From Candidatus Rokuibacteriota bacterium (GTDB lineage: Bacteria > Methylomirabilota > Methylomirabilia > Rokubacteriales > CSP1-6): a stretch of 64,000 nucleotides of DNA. Below are positions 1 to 8,379 of the stretch, one piece after another. The notes beneath the pieces were generated by a model. It saw only the letters and a program-made list of their open reading frames with translations. It was not told the DNA's origin and made no database searches. Numbering within the stretch: position 1 is the stretch's first letter; the number at the start of each line of letters is the position of its first letter. The stretch covers positions 1-64,000 of the forward strand of contig QHTE01000063.1 of NCBI GenBank assembly GCA_003220685.1. The letters run 5' to 3'. Position numbers and translations under genes: made by a program.

Positions 1-1187
1 AGTACCTCGACGTCGAAGCCGTCCAGGCGCCCGACCCCTACACGGTGGTCTTCCGGCTCAAGTGGCCGTCGGGCTCCTTCCTCATGTCGCTGGCCTCGCC
101 GTGGAACTGGATCTACAAGGCCGACATCCTGGCGAAGGACGTGCGCTGGTACGAAACCCACGTGATGGGGACCGGACCCTTCGTCTTCGTCGAGCACGTC
201 CGGGGCTCGCACTGGGTCGGCAAGAAGAACCCGAACTACTGGGACAAGGGGAAACCTTATCTGGACGGATACCGGGCGGTCTTCATCAAGGACTCCGCGG
301 CGCAGGTCGCGGCGGTTCGGGGTGAGCGGGCCCACATCCAGTTCCGGGGCTTCTCGCCGGCCGAGCGCGATAGCCTGGTCCAGGCCCTTGGCTCGAAGAT
401 CACGGTGCAGGAAAGCCCCTGGGACTGCGCTCTGCTCGTGGCCATGAACCACGAGAGGAAGCCGTTCGACGACAAGCGGATCAGGCGCGCCCTCACCCTG
501 GCGCTCGATCGCCACCAGGGCTCGCAGGCGCTGTCGAAGATCGCCATCGTCAAGGAGGTCGCCGGCGTCCAGGTGCCGGGAACTCCGTTCGCGACACCGC
601 CGGCGGAGCTCGAGAAGCTCGCCGGCTACGGACGCGACATCGCGAAGTCCCGCGCCGAGGCCAAGCGGCTCCTGAAAGAGGCGGGGGTTCCGGACGGCTT
701 CGCGTTCACATTCAAGAATCGCGGTATCCCCATGCCCTACGAGCCCGTCGGCGTCTGGCTGATCGATCAGTGGCGACAGGTCGGCTTGAACGTGAAGCAA
801 GAGGTGATCGAGGCGGCCAAGTACTACGCGGAGCTGCGCGGTGGCAATTTTGACGTCGCGATGGACTTCCAGTGCGGCTACATCGTCGAGCCCGACCTCG
901 ACCTCTACAAGTTCCAGTCGAAGGACAAGAGCCCGGCGAACTACAGCCGCTATACCGACCCGGTGCTCGACGAGCTCTACGAGAAGCAGGGCAAGGCGGT
1001 GGACGCCGAGGAGCGCAAGAAGTATATCCGCGAGCTCGAGCGCCGACTCGTGGACGAGGAGGCGCACTACCTCTACACGCTTCAGTGGAATCGGATCATT
1101 CCCCACAGCTCGAAGGTGAAGGGCTGGACGATCACCCCGAGCCACTACCTGAACCAGCAGCTCGACACTGTCTGGCTCGCGGAGTGA
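1..1187 (+). CDS. ABC transporter substrate-binding protein, family 5 (5' truncated by window)
   Basis: Periplasmic solute-binding protein of the dipeptide/oligopeptide/nickel type (SBP_bac_5) that would deliver peptide-like ligands to the permeases downstream. The reading frame is open from the left edge, and its first visible residues (YLDVEAVQAPDPYTVVFRLK) align with the middle of the next gene, so the start lies outside the window. About 394 residues of the C-terminal two thirds are visible. The protein is a close paralogue of the next gene over its whole visible length, for example sharing the PNYWDKGKPYLDGYRA segment. Only 5 bp separate its stop from the next start, so the two are one transcript. 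The family is certain; the ligand is unknown. Confidence 0.9.
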   Translation, partial: YLDVEAVQAPDPYTVVFRLKWPSGSFLMSLASPWNWIYKADILAKDVRWYETHVMGTGPFVFVEHVRGSHWVGKKNPNYWDKGKPYLDGYRAVFIKDSAAQVAAVRGERAHIQFRGFSPAERDSLVQALGSKITVQESPWDCALLVAMNHERKPFDDKRIRRALTLALDRHQGSQALSKIAIVKEVAGVQVPGTPFATPPAELEKLAGYGRDIAKSRAEAKRLLKEAGVPDGFAFTFKNRGIPMPYEPVGVWLIDQWRQVGLNVKQEVIEAAKYYAELRGGNFDVAMDFQCGYIVEPDLDLYKFQSKDKSPANYSRYTDPVLDELYEKQGKAVDAEERKKYIRELERRLVDEEAHYLYTLQWNRIIPHSSKVKGWTITPSHYLNQQLDTVWLAE

Positions 1188-1192
1188 CCTCG

Positions 1193-2824
1193 ATGACCTT
1201 GTCCCGCCGGCTCGGCGCCGCCGTGGCGCCGCGCCGTCTCCTCGTGCTTGCCGCCATACCACTGGCGGTGTTGCTCGCCGGCCGCGGCGCCGACGCCCAG
1301 GACCGCCCGCGCTACGGCGGCGAGCTCGTGTACGTCGTCCCGACGGAGCCCGCGTCCTACGACGGCCACCGTGAGGGGACGTTTGCGCTCATCCACCCGC
1401 TCGCGCCGGTCTACAGCACCTTGCTCCGGTTCGATCCGACCGACCGCACGGGCACCCACGTGATCGGCGACCTCGCCGAATCGTGGACGATCGCCAAGGA
1501 CGGCCGGACCTACACGTTCAAGATTCGTCGCGGCGTGAAATTCCACGACGGCAGCGATCTGACGTCGAAGGACGTGAAGGCGTCGTACGACAAGATCGTC
1601 AACCCGCCCGCGGACGTGATCTCGTTCCGCAAGGGCCAGTACACGGCGATCGAGGCGATCGAGGCGCCCGATCCGACCACGATCGTCTTGCGTCTCAAGT
1701 GGCCGGCGGCCTCGCTCATCACCGCGCTGGCCTCGCCGTTCAACTGGATCTACAAGGCGGACATCCTCGCCAAGGACATGCACTGGTACGAGACCCACGT
1801 CATGGGCAGCGGCGCCTTCATCTTCGTCGAGCACGTGAAGGGCGCCTACTGGGCCGGCAAGAAGAACCCCAACTACTGGGACAAGGGCAAGCCGTACCTC
1901 GACGGCTATCGCGCGCTGGTGGTCAAGGACGGCAGCGCCGAGGTGGCGGCGGTCCGCGGCGAGCGGGCCCACGTCCAGTTCCGCGGCTTCACGCCTGCGG
2001 AGCGCGACAGCATCGTGCAGGCGCTCGGCCCGAAGGTGACGGTGCAGGAGAGCCCGTGGGATTGCGTGCTCCTGGTCGGCATGAATCACGAGAGGAAGCC
2101 GTGGGGTGACCGGCGCGCGCGCCGGGCCCTCACCCTGGCCCTCGACCGGTACCAGGGCTCGCAGGCGCTCTCCAAGATCGCGATCGTGAAGAGCGTCGGC
2201 GGCGTCCAGCTCCCGGGCACGCCCTACGCGACGCCGCCGGCAGAGCTCGAGAAGCTCGCCGGCTACTCGCCGGACATCGCGAAGTCGCGGGCCGAGGCGC
2301 GCCGTCTCCTGAAGGAAGCCGGCGTCCCCGAGGGCTTCTCGTTCAGCCTGAAGAACCGGAACGTCCCCATGCCCTACGAGGCGGTTGCCATCTGGCTCGT
2401 GGATCAATGGCGGCAGGTCGGACTGCAGGCGCGGCACGACTTCATCGAGTCGCAGAAGTGGCAGGCCGACCTGCGCGAGGGCAACTACGAGGTCGCCGTC
2501 GACACGCAGTGCAGCTACGCGGTCGATCCCGACCTCGACCTCTACAAGTTCCAGTCGATGGACATCAGCGGCAACAACTACGGCCGCTACGTCGACCGAA
2601 CCCTGGACGATCTCTATCAGAAGCAGAGCCGCGCGCTCGACTACGAGGAGCGGAAGAAGTGGGTCCGCGAGTTCGAGCGCCGGCTGCTGGACGAAGAAGC
2701 CCACTACGCGTACACGCTGCAGTGGCACCGGATCATCCCGCACAGCGTCAGGCTCCGCGGCTGGACCATCACGCCCAGCCACTTCGTCAACAACCAGCTC
2801 GACGGCGTGTGGCTGAGCGAGTAG
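1193..2824 (+). CDS. ABC transporter substrate-binding protein, family 5 (second tandem copy)
   Basis: 543-residue periplasmic binding protein of the peptide/nickel ABC family. The ATG at 1193 is followed by a basic stretch and a hydrophobic segment ending ...LLAGRGADAQD, a typical secretory signal with cleavage near ADA-Q. The mature part starts with the RYGGELVYVVPTEPASYDGH element usual for the family. It is a paralogue of the upstream gene with many scattered substitutions, indicating an old duplication rather than an assembly artefact. It lies 13 bp before the first permease gene, so the order is SBP-SBP-permease-permease. No ATPase gene follows within the window, so the ATP-binding subunits must be encoded elsewhere or shared. 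The ligand cannot be read from the sequence. Confidence 0.93.
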   Translation: MTLSRRLGAAVAPRRLLVLAAIPLAVLLAGRGADAQDRPRYGGELVYVVPTEPASYDGHREGTFALIHPLAPVYSTLLRFDPTDRTGTHVIGDLAESWTIAKDGRTYTFKIRRGVKFHDGSDLTSKDVKASYDKIVNPPADVISFRKGQYTAIEAIEAPDPTTIVLRLKWPAASLITALASPFNWIYKADILAKDMHWYETHVMGSGAFIFVEHVKGAYWAGKKNPNYWDKGKPYLDGYRALVVKDGSAEVAAVRGERAHVQFRGFTPAERDSIVQALGPKVTVQESPWDCVLLVGMNHERKPWGDRRARRALTLALDRYQGSQALSKIAIVKSVGGVQLPGTPYATPPAELEKLAGYSPDIAKSRAEARRLLKEAGVPEGFSFSLKNRNVPMPYEAVAIWLVDQWRQVGLQARHDFIESQKWQADLREGNYEVAVDTQCSYAVDPDLDLYKFQSMDISGNNYGRYVDRTLDDLYQKQSRALDYEERKKWVREFERRLLDEEAHYAYTLQWHRIIPHSVRLRGWTITPSHFVNNQLDGVWLSE

Positions 2825-2837
2825 GGGGCGCGGCGGC

Positions 2838-3791
2838 GTGACCAAGTACATCGTCAAGCGGCTGCTCCTGATGATCCCGACCCTGTTCGGCGTCGCCGTG
2901 ATCATCTTCTTCCTGATGCGGATCGTGCCCGGCGACATCGTCGAGCTACGCTTCGCCGGGGAGAGCGCCTACGCGCAGAAGGAGAACCTCGACACGGAGC
3001 GCGCCCGGCTCGGCCTGGACAAGCCGATCGGGCAGCAGTTCCTCACCTGGATCGGCGGGCTCCTGCGGCTCGATTTCGGGACGTCCATGTGGACGGGCGC
3101 GCCGATCACGGAGGAGATCCGGCTGCGCTTCGCGCTCTCGCTCCAGCTCGCGATCATGGCGACGATCGTCGCGATCCTCCTGGCCATCCCGCTCGGGGTG
3201 ATCGCGGCCCTTCGCCAGGACACGTGGATCGACTACACCGTGCGCGTCATGTCGATCGCCGGGCTGGCGACGCCGTCGTTCTGGCTCGGCATCGTGTTCA
3301 TCCTGGGACTCCTGATCGTCTTCAAATGGCTGCCGCCGATGGTCTACACGCCGTTCTGGGTCAACCCGGTCCAGAACCTCGCGCAGCTGATCTGGCCGGC
3401 GCTCGCGGTCGGCTACCGCTACTCGGCGGTGGCGACGCGCATGACGCGCTCGGCGATGCTCGAGGTGCTGCGCGAGGATTACATCCGCACCGCCCGCGCC
3501 AAGGGGCTCTGGGAGAAGCTCATCCTGTCGCGCCACGCGCTGAAGAACGCCATGCTCCCGGTGCTCACGGTGATCGCCCTCGAGTTCGCCTTCCTCATCG
3601 GCGGGCTCGTCGTCACCGAGCAGGTATTCAACCTGAACGGCCTCGGCATGCTCTTCGTGGAAGCGGTCGGCCACCGTGACTACACGCTCACGCAGGCGCT
3701 CGTCATGCTGGTGGCGTTCGTCTTCATCTTCGTCAACTTCCTGGTCGACCTGGCGTACGCGTGGCTCGACCCGCGAATCAGGTTCCGCTAA
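2838..3791 (+). CDS. ABC transporter permease, DppB type
   Basis: 317-residue inner-membrane permease of the dipeptide/oligopeptide importer family. It begins with the DppB-type first helix (MTKYIVKRLLLMIPTLFGVA, GTG start at 2838). The coupling region that contacts the ATPase is visible as the EVLREDYIRTARAKG segment, which matches the family EAA motif. The C-terminus ends in the usual LAYAWLDPRIRFR. Its stop abuts the ATG of the next permease at 3792. It should form a heterodimer with that protein. Confidence 0.95.
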   Translation: MTKYIVKRLLLMIPTLFGVAVIIFFLMRIVPGDIVELRFAGESAYAQKENLDTERARLGLDKPIGQQFLTWIGGLLRLDFGTSMWTGAPITEEIRLRFALSLQLAIMATIVAILLAIPLGVIAALRQDTWIDYTVRVMSIAGLATPSFWLGIVFILGLLIVFKWLPPMVYTPFWVNPVQNLAQLIWPALAVGYRYSAVATRMTRSAMLEVLREDYIRTARAKGLWEKLILSRHALKNAMLPVLTVIALEFAFLIGGLVVTEQVFNLNGLGMLFVEAVGHRDYTLTQALVMLVAFVFIFVNFLVDLAYAWLDPRIRFR

Positions 3792-4694
3792 ATGGCGATC
3801 GGTCGTCCCGTCGATGTCGCCGCCGAGATCCCCGAGGCCACCCGGCGCCGCCGTTGGCTCGCGGCGGTCGGGGAGTTCTGCCGTCAGCGCCCCCTGGGCG
3901 CGATCGGTGCCATTGTCGTCGTCGTCAACATCGTGGTCGGCGTCAGCGCGAACGTGATCGCGCCGTACGACCCGCTGGCCACCGACTACGGCGCGATGCT
4001 GGCGCGGCCGTCGGCGGCGCACTGGCTCGGCACCGACGCGTTCGGCCGCGACGTGCTCTCGCGCATCATCTATGGCTCGCGCACGGCCATGCTCGTGGGC
4101 TTCGCGTGCGCGCTCCTGGGCGCGACGATCGGCGCCGTGATCGGCGTCGCCAGCGCGTACTTCGCCGGTAAGGTCGATCTGCTCGTCCAGCGGGTGATGG
4201 ACATCTTCCTCGCGTTCCCGCTGATCATCCTGGCGCTCGCCGTCGTCTCGATCCTCGGCACCGGCATCGTCAACGTCATCGTGGCGATCGCGATTCCGAT
4301 GATCCCGCGCGCGGCGCTGGTGTCGCGCTCGAGCGCCCTGGCGATCCGCGAGATGCCGTACGTCGACGCGGCACGCGCAGCCGGGTTTCGCCATCGGCGG
4401 ATCATCCTGCGCCACATGCTGCCGAACGTCATGGCGCCGTACTTGATCATGCTCACGGCGTATCTGGGCCAGGCGATCCTGGCGGAGGCGTCGCTCACGT
4501 TTCTCGGCCTCGGGGTCTCCGAGCCGACGCCGGCGTGGGGGTTGATGCTGCGCGGCGCCGCCGTGCAGTTCGCCGAGTCGGCGCCGTGGATGGCGGTGTT
4601 CCCCGGGCTCGCGATCAGCCTCGCCGTGTTCGCCTTCAATCTGTTCGGCGACTCGTTGCGCGACGCGCTAGATCCTCGTCTCCGGGCCCAGTGA
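3792..4694 (+). CDS. ABC transporter permease, DppC type
   Basis: 300-residue inner-membrane permease, partner of the preceding DppB-type protein. The cytoplasmic N-terminal extension is followed by a helix, the HWLGTDAFGRDVLSRIIYGSR block typical of DppC, several further helices, and an EAA-type coupling loop (IREMPYVDAARAAGFRHRRI). It ends FGDSLRDALDPRLRAQ, as usual for the family. This is the last gene of the importer operon. A GC-rich self-complementary stretch (gcgcggcgcgcgccgc) follows the stop and may weaken read-through before the ferredoxin promoter. Confidence 0.95.
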   Translation: MAIGRPVDVAAEIPEATRRRRWLAAVGEFCRQRPLGAIGAIVVVVNIVVGVSANVIAPYDPLATDYGAMLARPSAAHWLGTDAFGRDVLSRIIYGSRTAMLVGFACALLGATIGAVIGVASAYFAGKVDLLVQRVMDIFLAFPLIILALAVVSILGTGIVNVIVAIAIPMIPRAALVSRSSALAIREMPYVDAARAAGFRHRRIILRHMLPNVMAPYLIMLTAYLGQAILAEASLTFLGLGVSEPTPAWGLMLRGAAVQFAESAPWMAVFPGLAISLAVFAFNLFGDSLRDALDPRLRAQ

Positions 4695-4739
4695 GAAGGC
4701 GCGGCGCGCGCCGCAAGCGCCGCCAACTCAGCGGAATGC

Positions 4740-4768
4740 TTGACACATTGTGCGGATTCGGGTACAAA
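4740..4768 (+). promoter_or_regulatory. Sigma-70-type promoter for the ferredoxin gene
   Basis: A perfect -35 hexamer TTGACA (4740-4745), a 17-bp spacer and a -10 box TACAAA (4763-4768). The predicted start near 4775 leaves a leader of about 55 nt containing a GGGAGGA ribosome-binding site (4818-4824) before the ATG at 4829. This is one of the best promoter matches in the window. Confidence 0.7.
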
Positions 4769-4828
4769 GGCCGGTGGCTTCGCGGGAAATTCAGCGCCGC
4801 GAATAGCGCTCGCTAGCGGGAGGACTTG

Positions 4829-5095
4829 ATGCCGTACATCATCGCCGAGCCGTGCATCAACGTGAAGGACAAGGCCTGCGTCGAGGTGTGTCCGGTGGAT
4901 TGCATCTACGAAGGCGAGACGATGCTCTACATCCACCCGGACGAGTGCATCGACTGCGGCGCTTGTGAGCCTGTGTGCCCGGTCAAGGCGATCTTCGCGG
5001 AAGACGAGACGCCCGATCAGTGGAAGAGCTACATCGAGCTCAACAAGAAGTTCTTCAAGGACAATCCCGGAGTCAAGCCGGCCACCAAGGCCTAG
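4829..5095 (+). CDS. fdxA: Seven-iron ferredoxin (FdxA type)
   Basis: 88-residue soluble electron carrier. The first half has the Cys pattern of a [3Fe-4S] site (PCINVKDKACVEVCPVDC) and the second the classical 4Fe-4S motif CIDCGACEPVCP. The HPDECIDCGACEP block and the W-K region near residue 70 match mycobacterial/Azotobacter-type FdxA proteins. The ATG at 4829 is chosen because a GGGAGGA element lies 4 bp upstream; a TTG three bases earlier is also in frame. It is monocistronic behind a strong promoter. Its redox partner is not identifiable from the context. Confidence 0.93.
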   Translation: MPYIIAEPCINVKDKACVEVCPVDCIYEGETMLYIHPDECIDCGACEPVCPVKAIFAEDETPDQWKSYIELNKKFFKDNPGVKPATKA

Positions 5096-5216
5096 CTGCA
5101 CACGTCCAACAGCAGCGCGCCAGGCCCGCAGGGCATTCCGCGGAGTGCGGCGGGCCTGATTCTTCTGCAAAACCGCTCGTTCGTGACTGGCACGCCGGTT
5201 GCCGGTCTGTCATGCC

Positions 5217-5453
5217 ATGAACTCCATGCCTGGACCGACTCCGACAGCTTCGTCCTCGACGATCGGCTATCACGGCGCGGTGTCCGACTTCAAACGGCGG
5301 CTGATCGAAGCGACGCTTCATCAGGCGCGCGGCAACCGCACGCACGCGGCGCGCGCGCTGGGGCTGCAGCGGACGTACTTGCTGCGCCTCATCCGCGACC
5401 TCGGCGTCGCGGCGCCGCCGCCGCCTCCCCGGCGGAGGAGACCGGCCGCGTAG
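5217..5453 (+). CDS. Small Fis-type helix-turn-helix protein
   Basis: 78-residue protein consisting almost entirely of the DNA-binding end found on sigma-54 activators: a helix (FKRRLIEATLHQARGNRTHAARALGLQRTYLLRLI) that matches the Fis/HTH_8 pattern, then a Pro/Arg-rich basic tail. No receiver or AAA+ domain is attached. It may be a free-standing nucleoid-type regulator or a remnant of a larger regulator. The ATG at 5217 is preferred; an in-frame upstream start exists at 5199. Role and targets are unknown. Confidence 0.65.
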   Translation: MNSMPGPTPTASSSTIGYHGAVSDFKRRLIEATLHQARGNRTHAARALGLQRTYLLRLIRDLGVAAPPPPPRRRRPAA

Positions 5454-5495
5454 AAGTTGACCTTTGGCGACCCGCCCGGCAATCTGTGGGCCGCC

Positions 5496-6617
5496 ATGCG
5501 TGACGTGTGGATCGCCGGCGCCGACATGACCCGCGTCGGCCGGCTTCAGGACCCGTTGCAGGATCTGATGGCCGTCGCCACGCACGGGGCGCTCCAGAGC
5601 GCCGATCGCGAGCTACCCGACTCGATCGTCGTCGCGACCATGAACCCCGAGGAGTTCCTGGGCGACGGCAACTTCGCCTCCAACGTCGCCACCCACATGG
5701 GCTTCGCGAACGTCCCCGTCGTGCGCGTCGAGACGGCGACGTCGTCGGGCGCGGCGGCGTTCTACGCCGGCTTCGCGCAGATCGCCTCGGGACTGGCCGA
5801 CACGGTCGTCGTGGTCGGCGGCGAGAAGATGACGCATCTGCCGACGCCGAAGGTGTCCGAGCTGATCGGGCGCTCGCTCGATCCCTACGAGCGCTCGTAC
5901 GGCACGACGATGCCGGCGTTCGCGGCGCTCGTCACCCGCGCCCTGATGGCGCGGGGGGTCACCGAGCGCGAGATCGCGCAGGTCGCCGTGAAGAACCACG
6001 CGAACGGCGCCCGCAATCCGCTGGCCCACTTCCGCGAAGAGATCACGCCCGAGATGGTCCTCGGCAGCCGGATGGTCGCCGACCCGTTGCGGCTCTTCCA
6101 CTGCTGTCCGATCTCCGATGGCGCGGCCGCGATCGTGCTGACGGCGGAGCGCACGACCGTGCGCGTGGCGGGCGTCGGGCAGGGGACCGACGCGCTCGCC
6201 CTCCGGCACCGCGAAAGCCTCACGAGCTTCAGGGCCACCCAGGCGGCGGCGAGCGCGGCGTTCGCCATGGCCGGCTTCGGCCCCGAGCGCGTCGACGTCG
6301 CCGAGATCCACGACGCGTTCGCCCCGTTCGAGCTCATCTCGCTCGAGGACATCGGGCTCTTTCCTCCCGGGAAAGCCGGATCGGCCACGCTTGATGGTGA
6401 GACCGCGCTGGGTGGGCGGCTGCCCATCAACCCGTCGGGAGGGCTCAAGGCGCGGGGCCATCCACTCGCGGCGACGGGACTGGCGCAGATGGTCGAATGC
6501 TTCTGGCAGCTGACCGGATCTGTACCCAGGCGTCAGGTGCAGTGTAGCGTCGCGCTGGCGCAATCGATCGGCGGCCCGGGCACCAACAACTGGGTCACGA
6601 TTTTGGAGTCCCGATGA
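5496..6617 (+). CDS. Thiolase-superfamily protein lacking the nucleophilic cysteine (Ltp2/SCPx-like)
   Basis: 373-residue protein of the thiolase/sterol-carrier-protein-X branch. The first half carries the dimer-forming core, and the C-terminal half keeps the catalytic His blocks EIHDAFAPFE and GGLKARGHPLAATG. Where thiolases have the acyl-accepting Cys (ACSSG or ACASG) this protein has ATSSG, with Thr at residue 82. The C-terminal Cys is also absent (ALAQSIGGPG). Ordinary thiolysis is therefore unlikely. Ltp2-type retro-aldolases that work with a DUF35 partner are cysteine-less relatives, and the DUF35 gene follows directly. An ATG at 5496 is chosen over the TTG at 5457. Confidence 0.85.
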   Translation: MRDVWIAGADMTRVGRLQDPLQDLMAVATHGALQSADRELPDSIVVATMNPEEFLGDGNFASNVATHMGFANVPVVRVETATSSGAAAFYAGFAQIASGLADTVVVVGGEKMTHLPTPKVSELIGRSLDPYERSYGTTMPAFAALVTRALMARGVTEREIAQVAVKNHANGARNPLAHFREEITPEMVLGSRMVADPLRLFHCCPISDGAAAIVLTAERTTVRVAGVGQGTDALALRHRESLTSFRATQAAASAAFAMAGFGPERVDVAEIHDAFAPFELISLEDIGLFPPGKAGSATLDGETALGGRLPINPSGGLKARGHPLAATGLAQMVECFWQLTGSVPRRQVQCSVALAQSIGGPGTNNWVTILESR

Positions 6618-6632
6618 GCCCAACGGGAGCGA

Positions 6633-6668
6633 CCAGCAAAACGGCCAGCAAAACGACCATCAAAACGA
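6633..6668 (+). repeat. Three 12-bp tandem repeats (ccagcaaaacga)
   Basis: Immediately after the thiolase-like gene stop, a 12-bp unit occurs three times in a row (6633-6644, 6645-6656, 6657-6668) with one or two changes per unit. It is A-rich against a GC-rich background and lies directly before the dispersed repeat element at 6677. No function can be assigned. Confidence 0.7.
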
Positions 6669-6676
6669 CGAGGGTT

Positions 6677-6753
6677 GGTCGGGGGTGCGGAGCCACGCCG
6701 CTTCTATCTCAGGCCACCCTCGGTCCAAGCCGGCCTCACGGACCCCGCTACAC
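6677..6753 (+). repeat. Dispersed start-codon-adjacent repeat, family 1, copy A
   Basis: About 77 bp closely matching sequences at 30421-30506 (same strand) and 20544-20625 (opposite strand). Shared blocks include gcggagccac, ctatctcag, ccaccctcggtccaagccgg and cctcacgg..cccgctaca. All three full copies sit in gaps between genes of an operon and finish directly before a start codon, here the ATG at 6754. No purine-rich ribosome-binding site lies between the repeat end and the ATG. Confidence 0.85.
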
Positions 6754-7182
6754 ATGATCGAGCATCTCGCCGCCTCCCGCTGTCCGCAGTGCCGGCTCGT
6801 TGCGGCGCCGCCCTCGCGCTGGTGTCCGCGCCATCCCGTCGAGATGACGCCGACCTCGGTGATGGGCGGCGGCGAGGTCGTCTCGTTCACCACCTTGCTG
6901 TCGCCGCCCGAGGGATTTCGCTCGCCGCTTCACATCGCGCTGGTCGACCTGGTCGGGGGCGCGCGGCTCGTCTGCCACGGCGACAAGACGCAGGGACTCA
7001 AGATCGGCTCGTGGGTGGCCATCGAGGCGGTCGGCAACATCTACTACTTCTCGCACCTCGGCGCGCTCGACCGCGCGCGGCTCTTCTGGCGCCGCGCCGG
7101 CCGCGCCGGCGAGCGCATGAGCGCGATCGCGCAGAGCCTGGCGAAGCGCGCCTGGAAAGGACGACTCCGTGGCGAAAGCTAA
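6754..7182 (+). CDS. DUF35 / OB-fold acyl-CoA-associated protein
   Basis: 142-residue protein with an N-terminal zinc ribbon (CPQC at the start and WCPRH about 14 residues later) followed by an OB-fold (VVSFTTLLSPPEGF... IGSWVAIEAVG). This is the ChsH2/DUF35 arrangement found beside thiolase-like proteins and acyl-CoA enzymes. Family knowledge: these proteins form complexes with SCPx/Ltp-type thiolases and help channel CoA intermediates. It lies between the cysteine-less thiolase homologue and a CoA transferase, supporting a three-gene acyl-CoA module. The ATG at 6754 directly follows a dispersed repeat; longer in-frame starts would translate the repeat itself. Confidence 0.8.
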   Translation: MIEHLAASRCPQCRLVAAPPSRWCPRHPVEMTPTSVMGGGEVVSFTTLLSPPEGFRSPLHIALVDLVGGARLVCHGDKTQGLKIGSWVAIEAVGNIYYFSHLGALDRARLFWRRAGRAGERMSAIAQSLAKRAWKGRLRGES

Positions 7183-8365
7183 GGGACCGCTGGCCGGCGT
7201 TCGCGTGCTCGACCTCACCCGCGTCCTCGCGGGCCCCTTCTGCGCGATGATGCTCGGCGACATGGGCGCCGAGGTGATCAAGGTCGAGGAGCCCGGCAAG
7301 GGCGACGACACACGCAGCTGGCCGCCGTTCGTCGGGGGCGAGTCGACGTACTTCATGTCGGTGAACCGCAGCAAGAAGAGCATCACGCTGAATCTGAAAT
7401 CGCCGGCCGGATGCGAGATTCTCCGCAAGCTAGTGAAGAAGACCGACGTCCTGCTCGAGAACTTCCGTCCCAGCACCATGGACAAGCTCGGCTTCGGGTA
7501 CCGGGCGCTCGCCCGCCTGAACCCGCGCCTGGTGTATTGCTCGGTCTCGGGGTTCGGCGAGTCCGGCCCCGAGGCCCACCGCGCGGGGTACGACCTCGTG
7601 ATCCAGGCCGAGTCGGGCGTCATGGACCTCACCGGCTTCGCCGACGGCCCGCCGGTCAAGGTGGGCAACTCGATCGCCGATCTGGTCGCCGGCATGTCGG
7701 CGGCCCACGGCGTTGTCCTGGCGCTGCTCGCGCGAACCCGGACCCGTCGCGGCCAGAAGGTCGAGATCTCGATGCTCGACGTGATGGCCGCGCTCCTCAC
7801 CTATCAGGCCGGCATCTACTTCGGCACCGGCGCGCGCCCGACCCGTCGCGGCAACGCCCACCCCTCGATCGTGCCCTACGAGGTGTTCCGCGCCGCCGAC
7901 GCGTTCCTCGTGCTGGGCGTCGCGAACAACTCGCTGTGGACCAAGTGCTGCGCCGCGCTCGGGCGTCCCGAGCTCGCCACCGACCCGCGCTACGACGCCG
8001 AGGCCAAGCGGGTCCAGAACCGCGACACGCTCGTGCCGCTGCTGAACGAGATCCTCGGCACGCGAGGCGCCGCGGAATGGATCAAGCAGTTCGAAGGCGC
8101 CGGCATCCCGGCCGGCCTCATCAAGTCCGTCGCCGAGGTGTGCGAGAGCGAGCACCTCAAGGCCCGCGGCATGATCGTGTCGCTGCCGCATCCCCGGGCC
8201 AAGAAGGTGACCGTGATGGGCGTGCCGGTGCGCTTGCACGGGACACCGGGCGCGGCCGTCGCGCCGCCGCCCCTCATCGGCCAGCACACGGACGCGATCC
8301 TTCGAAGCCTGGTCGGGCTCAAAAAGCCCGCGATCGATCGCCTGCGCGCCCAGGGCGCGGTCTGA
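7169..8365 (+). CDS. CoA transferase, family III (CaiB/BaiF type)
   Basis: 398-residue family III CoA transferase, which moves CoA between carboxylic acids through an aspartyl thioester. The N-terminal GVRVLDLTRVLAGPFCAMML and MGAEVIKVEEPGKGDDTR blocks are diagnostic. The NSIADLVAGMSAAHGV segment contains the expected catalytic Asp. The GTG at 7169 overlaps the end of the DUF35 gene by 14 bp and has an AAGGA element upstream. With its two upstream neighbours it probably activates or transfers an organic acid for degradation. The actual substrate is unknown. Confidence 0.93.
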   Translation: MAKAKGPLAGVRVLDLTRVLAGPFCAMMLGDMGAEVIKVEEPGKGDDTRSWPPFVGGESTYFMSVNRSKKSITLNLKSPAGCEILRKLVKKTDVLLENFRPSTMDKLGFGYRALARLNPRLVYCSVSGFGESGPEAHRAGYDLVIQAESGVMDLTGFADGPPVKVGNSIADLVAGMSAAHGVVLALLARTRTRRGQKVEISMLDVMAALLTYQAGIYFGTGARPTRRGNAHPSIVPYEVFRAADAFLVLGVANNSLWTKCCAALGRPELATDPRYDAEAKRVQNRDTLVPLLNEILGTRGAAEWIKQFEGAGIPAGLIKSVAEVCESEHLKARGMIVSLPHPRAKKVTVMGVPVRLHGTPGAAVAPPPLIGQHTDAILRSLVGLKKPAIDRLRAQGAV

Positions 8366-8379
8366 CAGCCTCCCGAGTG

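Noticed and set aside
872-1192. Upstream extension of the second substrate-binding protein into the first gene
   Set aside because: The extension would translate the first gene in another frame as Arg-rich nonsense. The ATG at 1193 begins a proper signal peptide.
1-2824. The tandem binding-protein genes as an assembly duplication
   Set aside because: The copies differ at many positions throughout, so they are real paralogues.
1145-2938. A 597-codon minus-strand frame opposite the second substrate-binding protein gene
   Set aside because: Composition is typical of a shadow frame. The plus strand has a signal peptide and strong similarity to its tandem paralogue.
6685-6753. N-terminal extension of the DUF35 protein through the repeat element
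   Set aside because: The extra residues derive wholly from the dispersed repeat, which encodes similar peptides in front of unrelated genes. The zinc-ribbon start fits Met at 6754.
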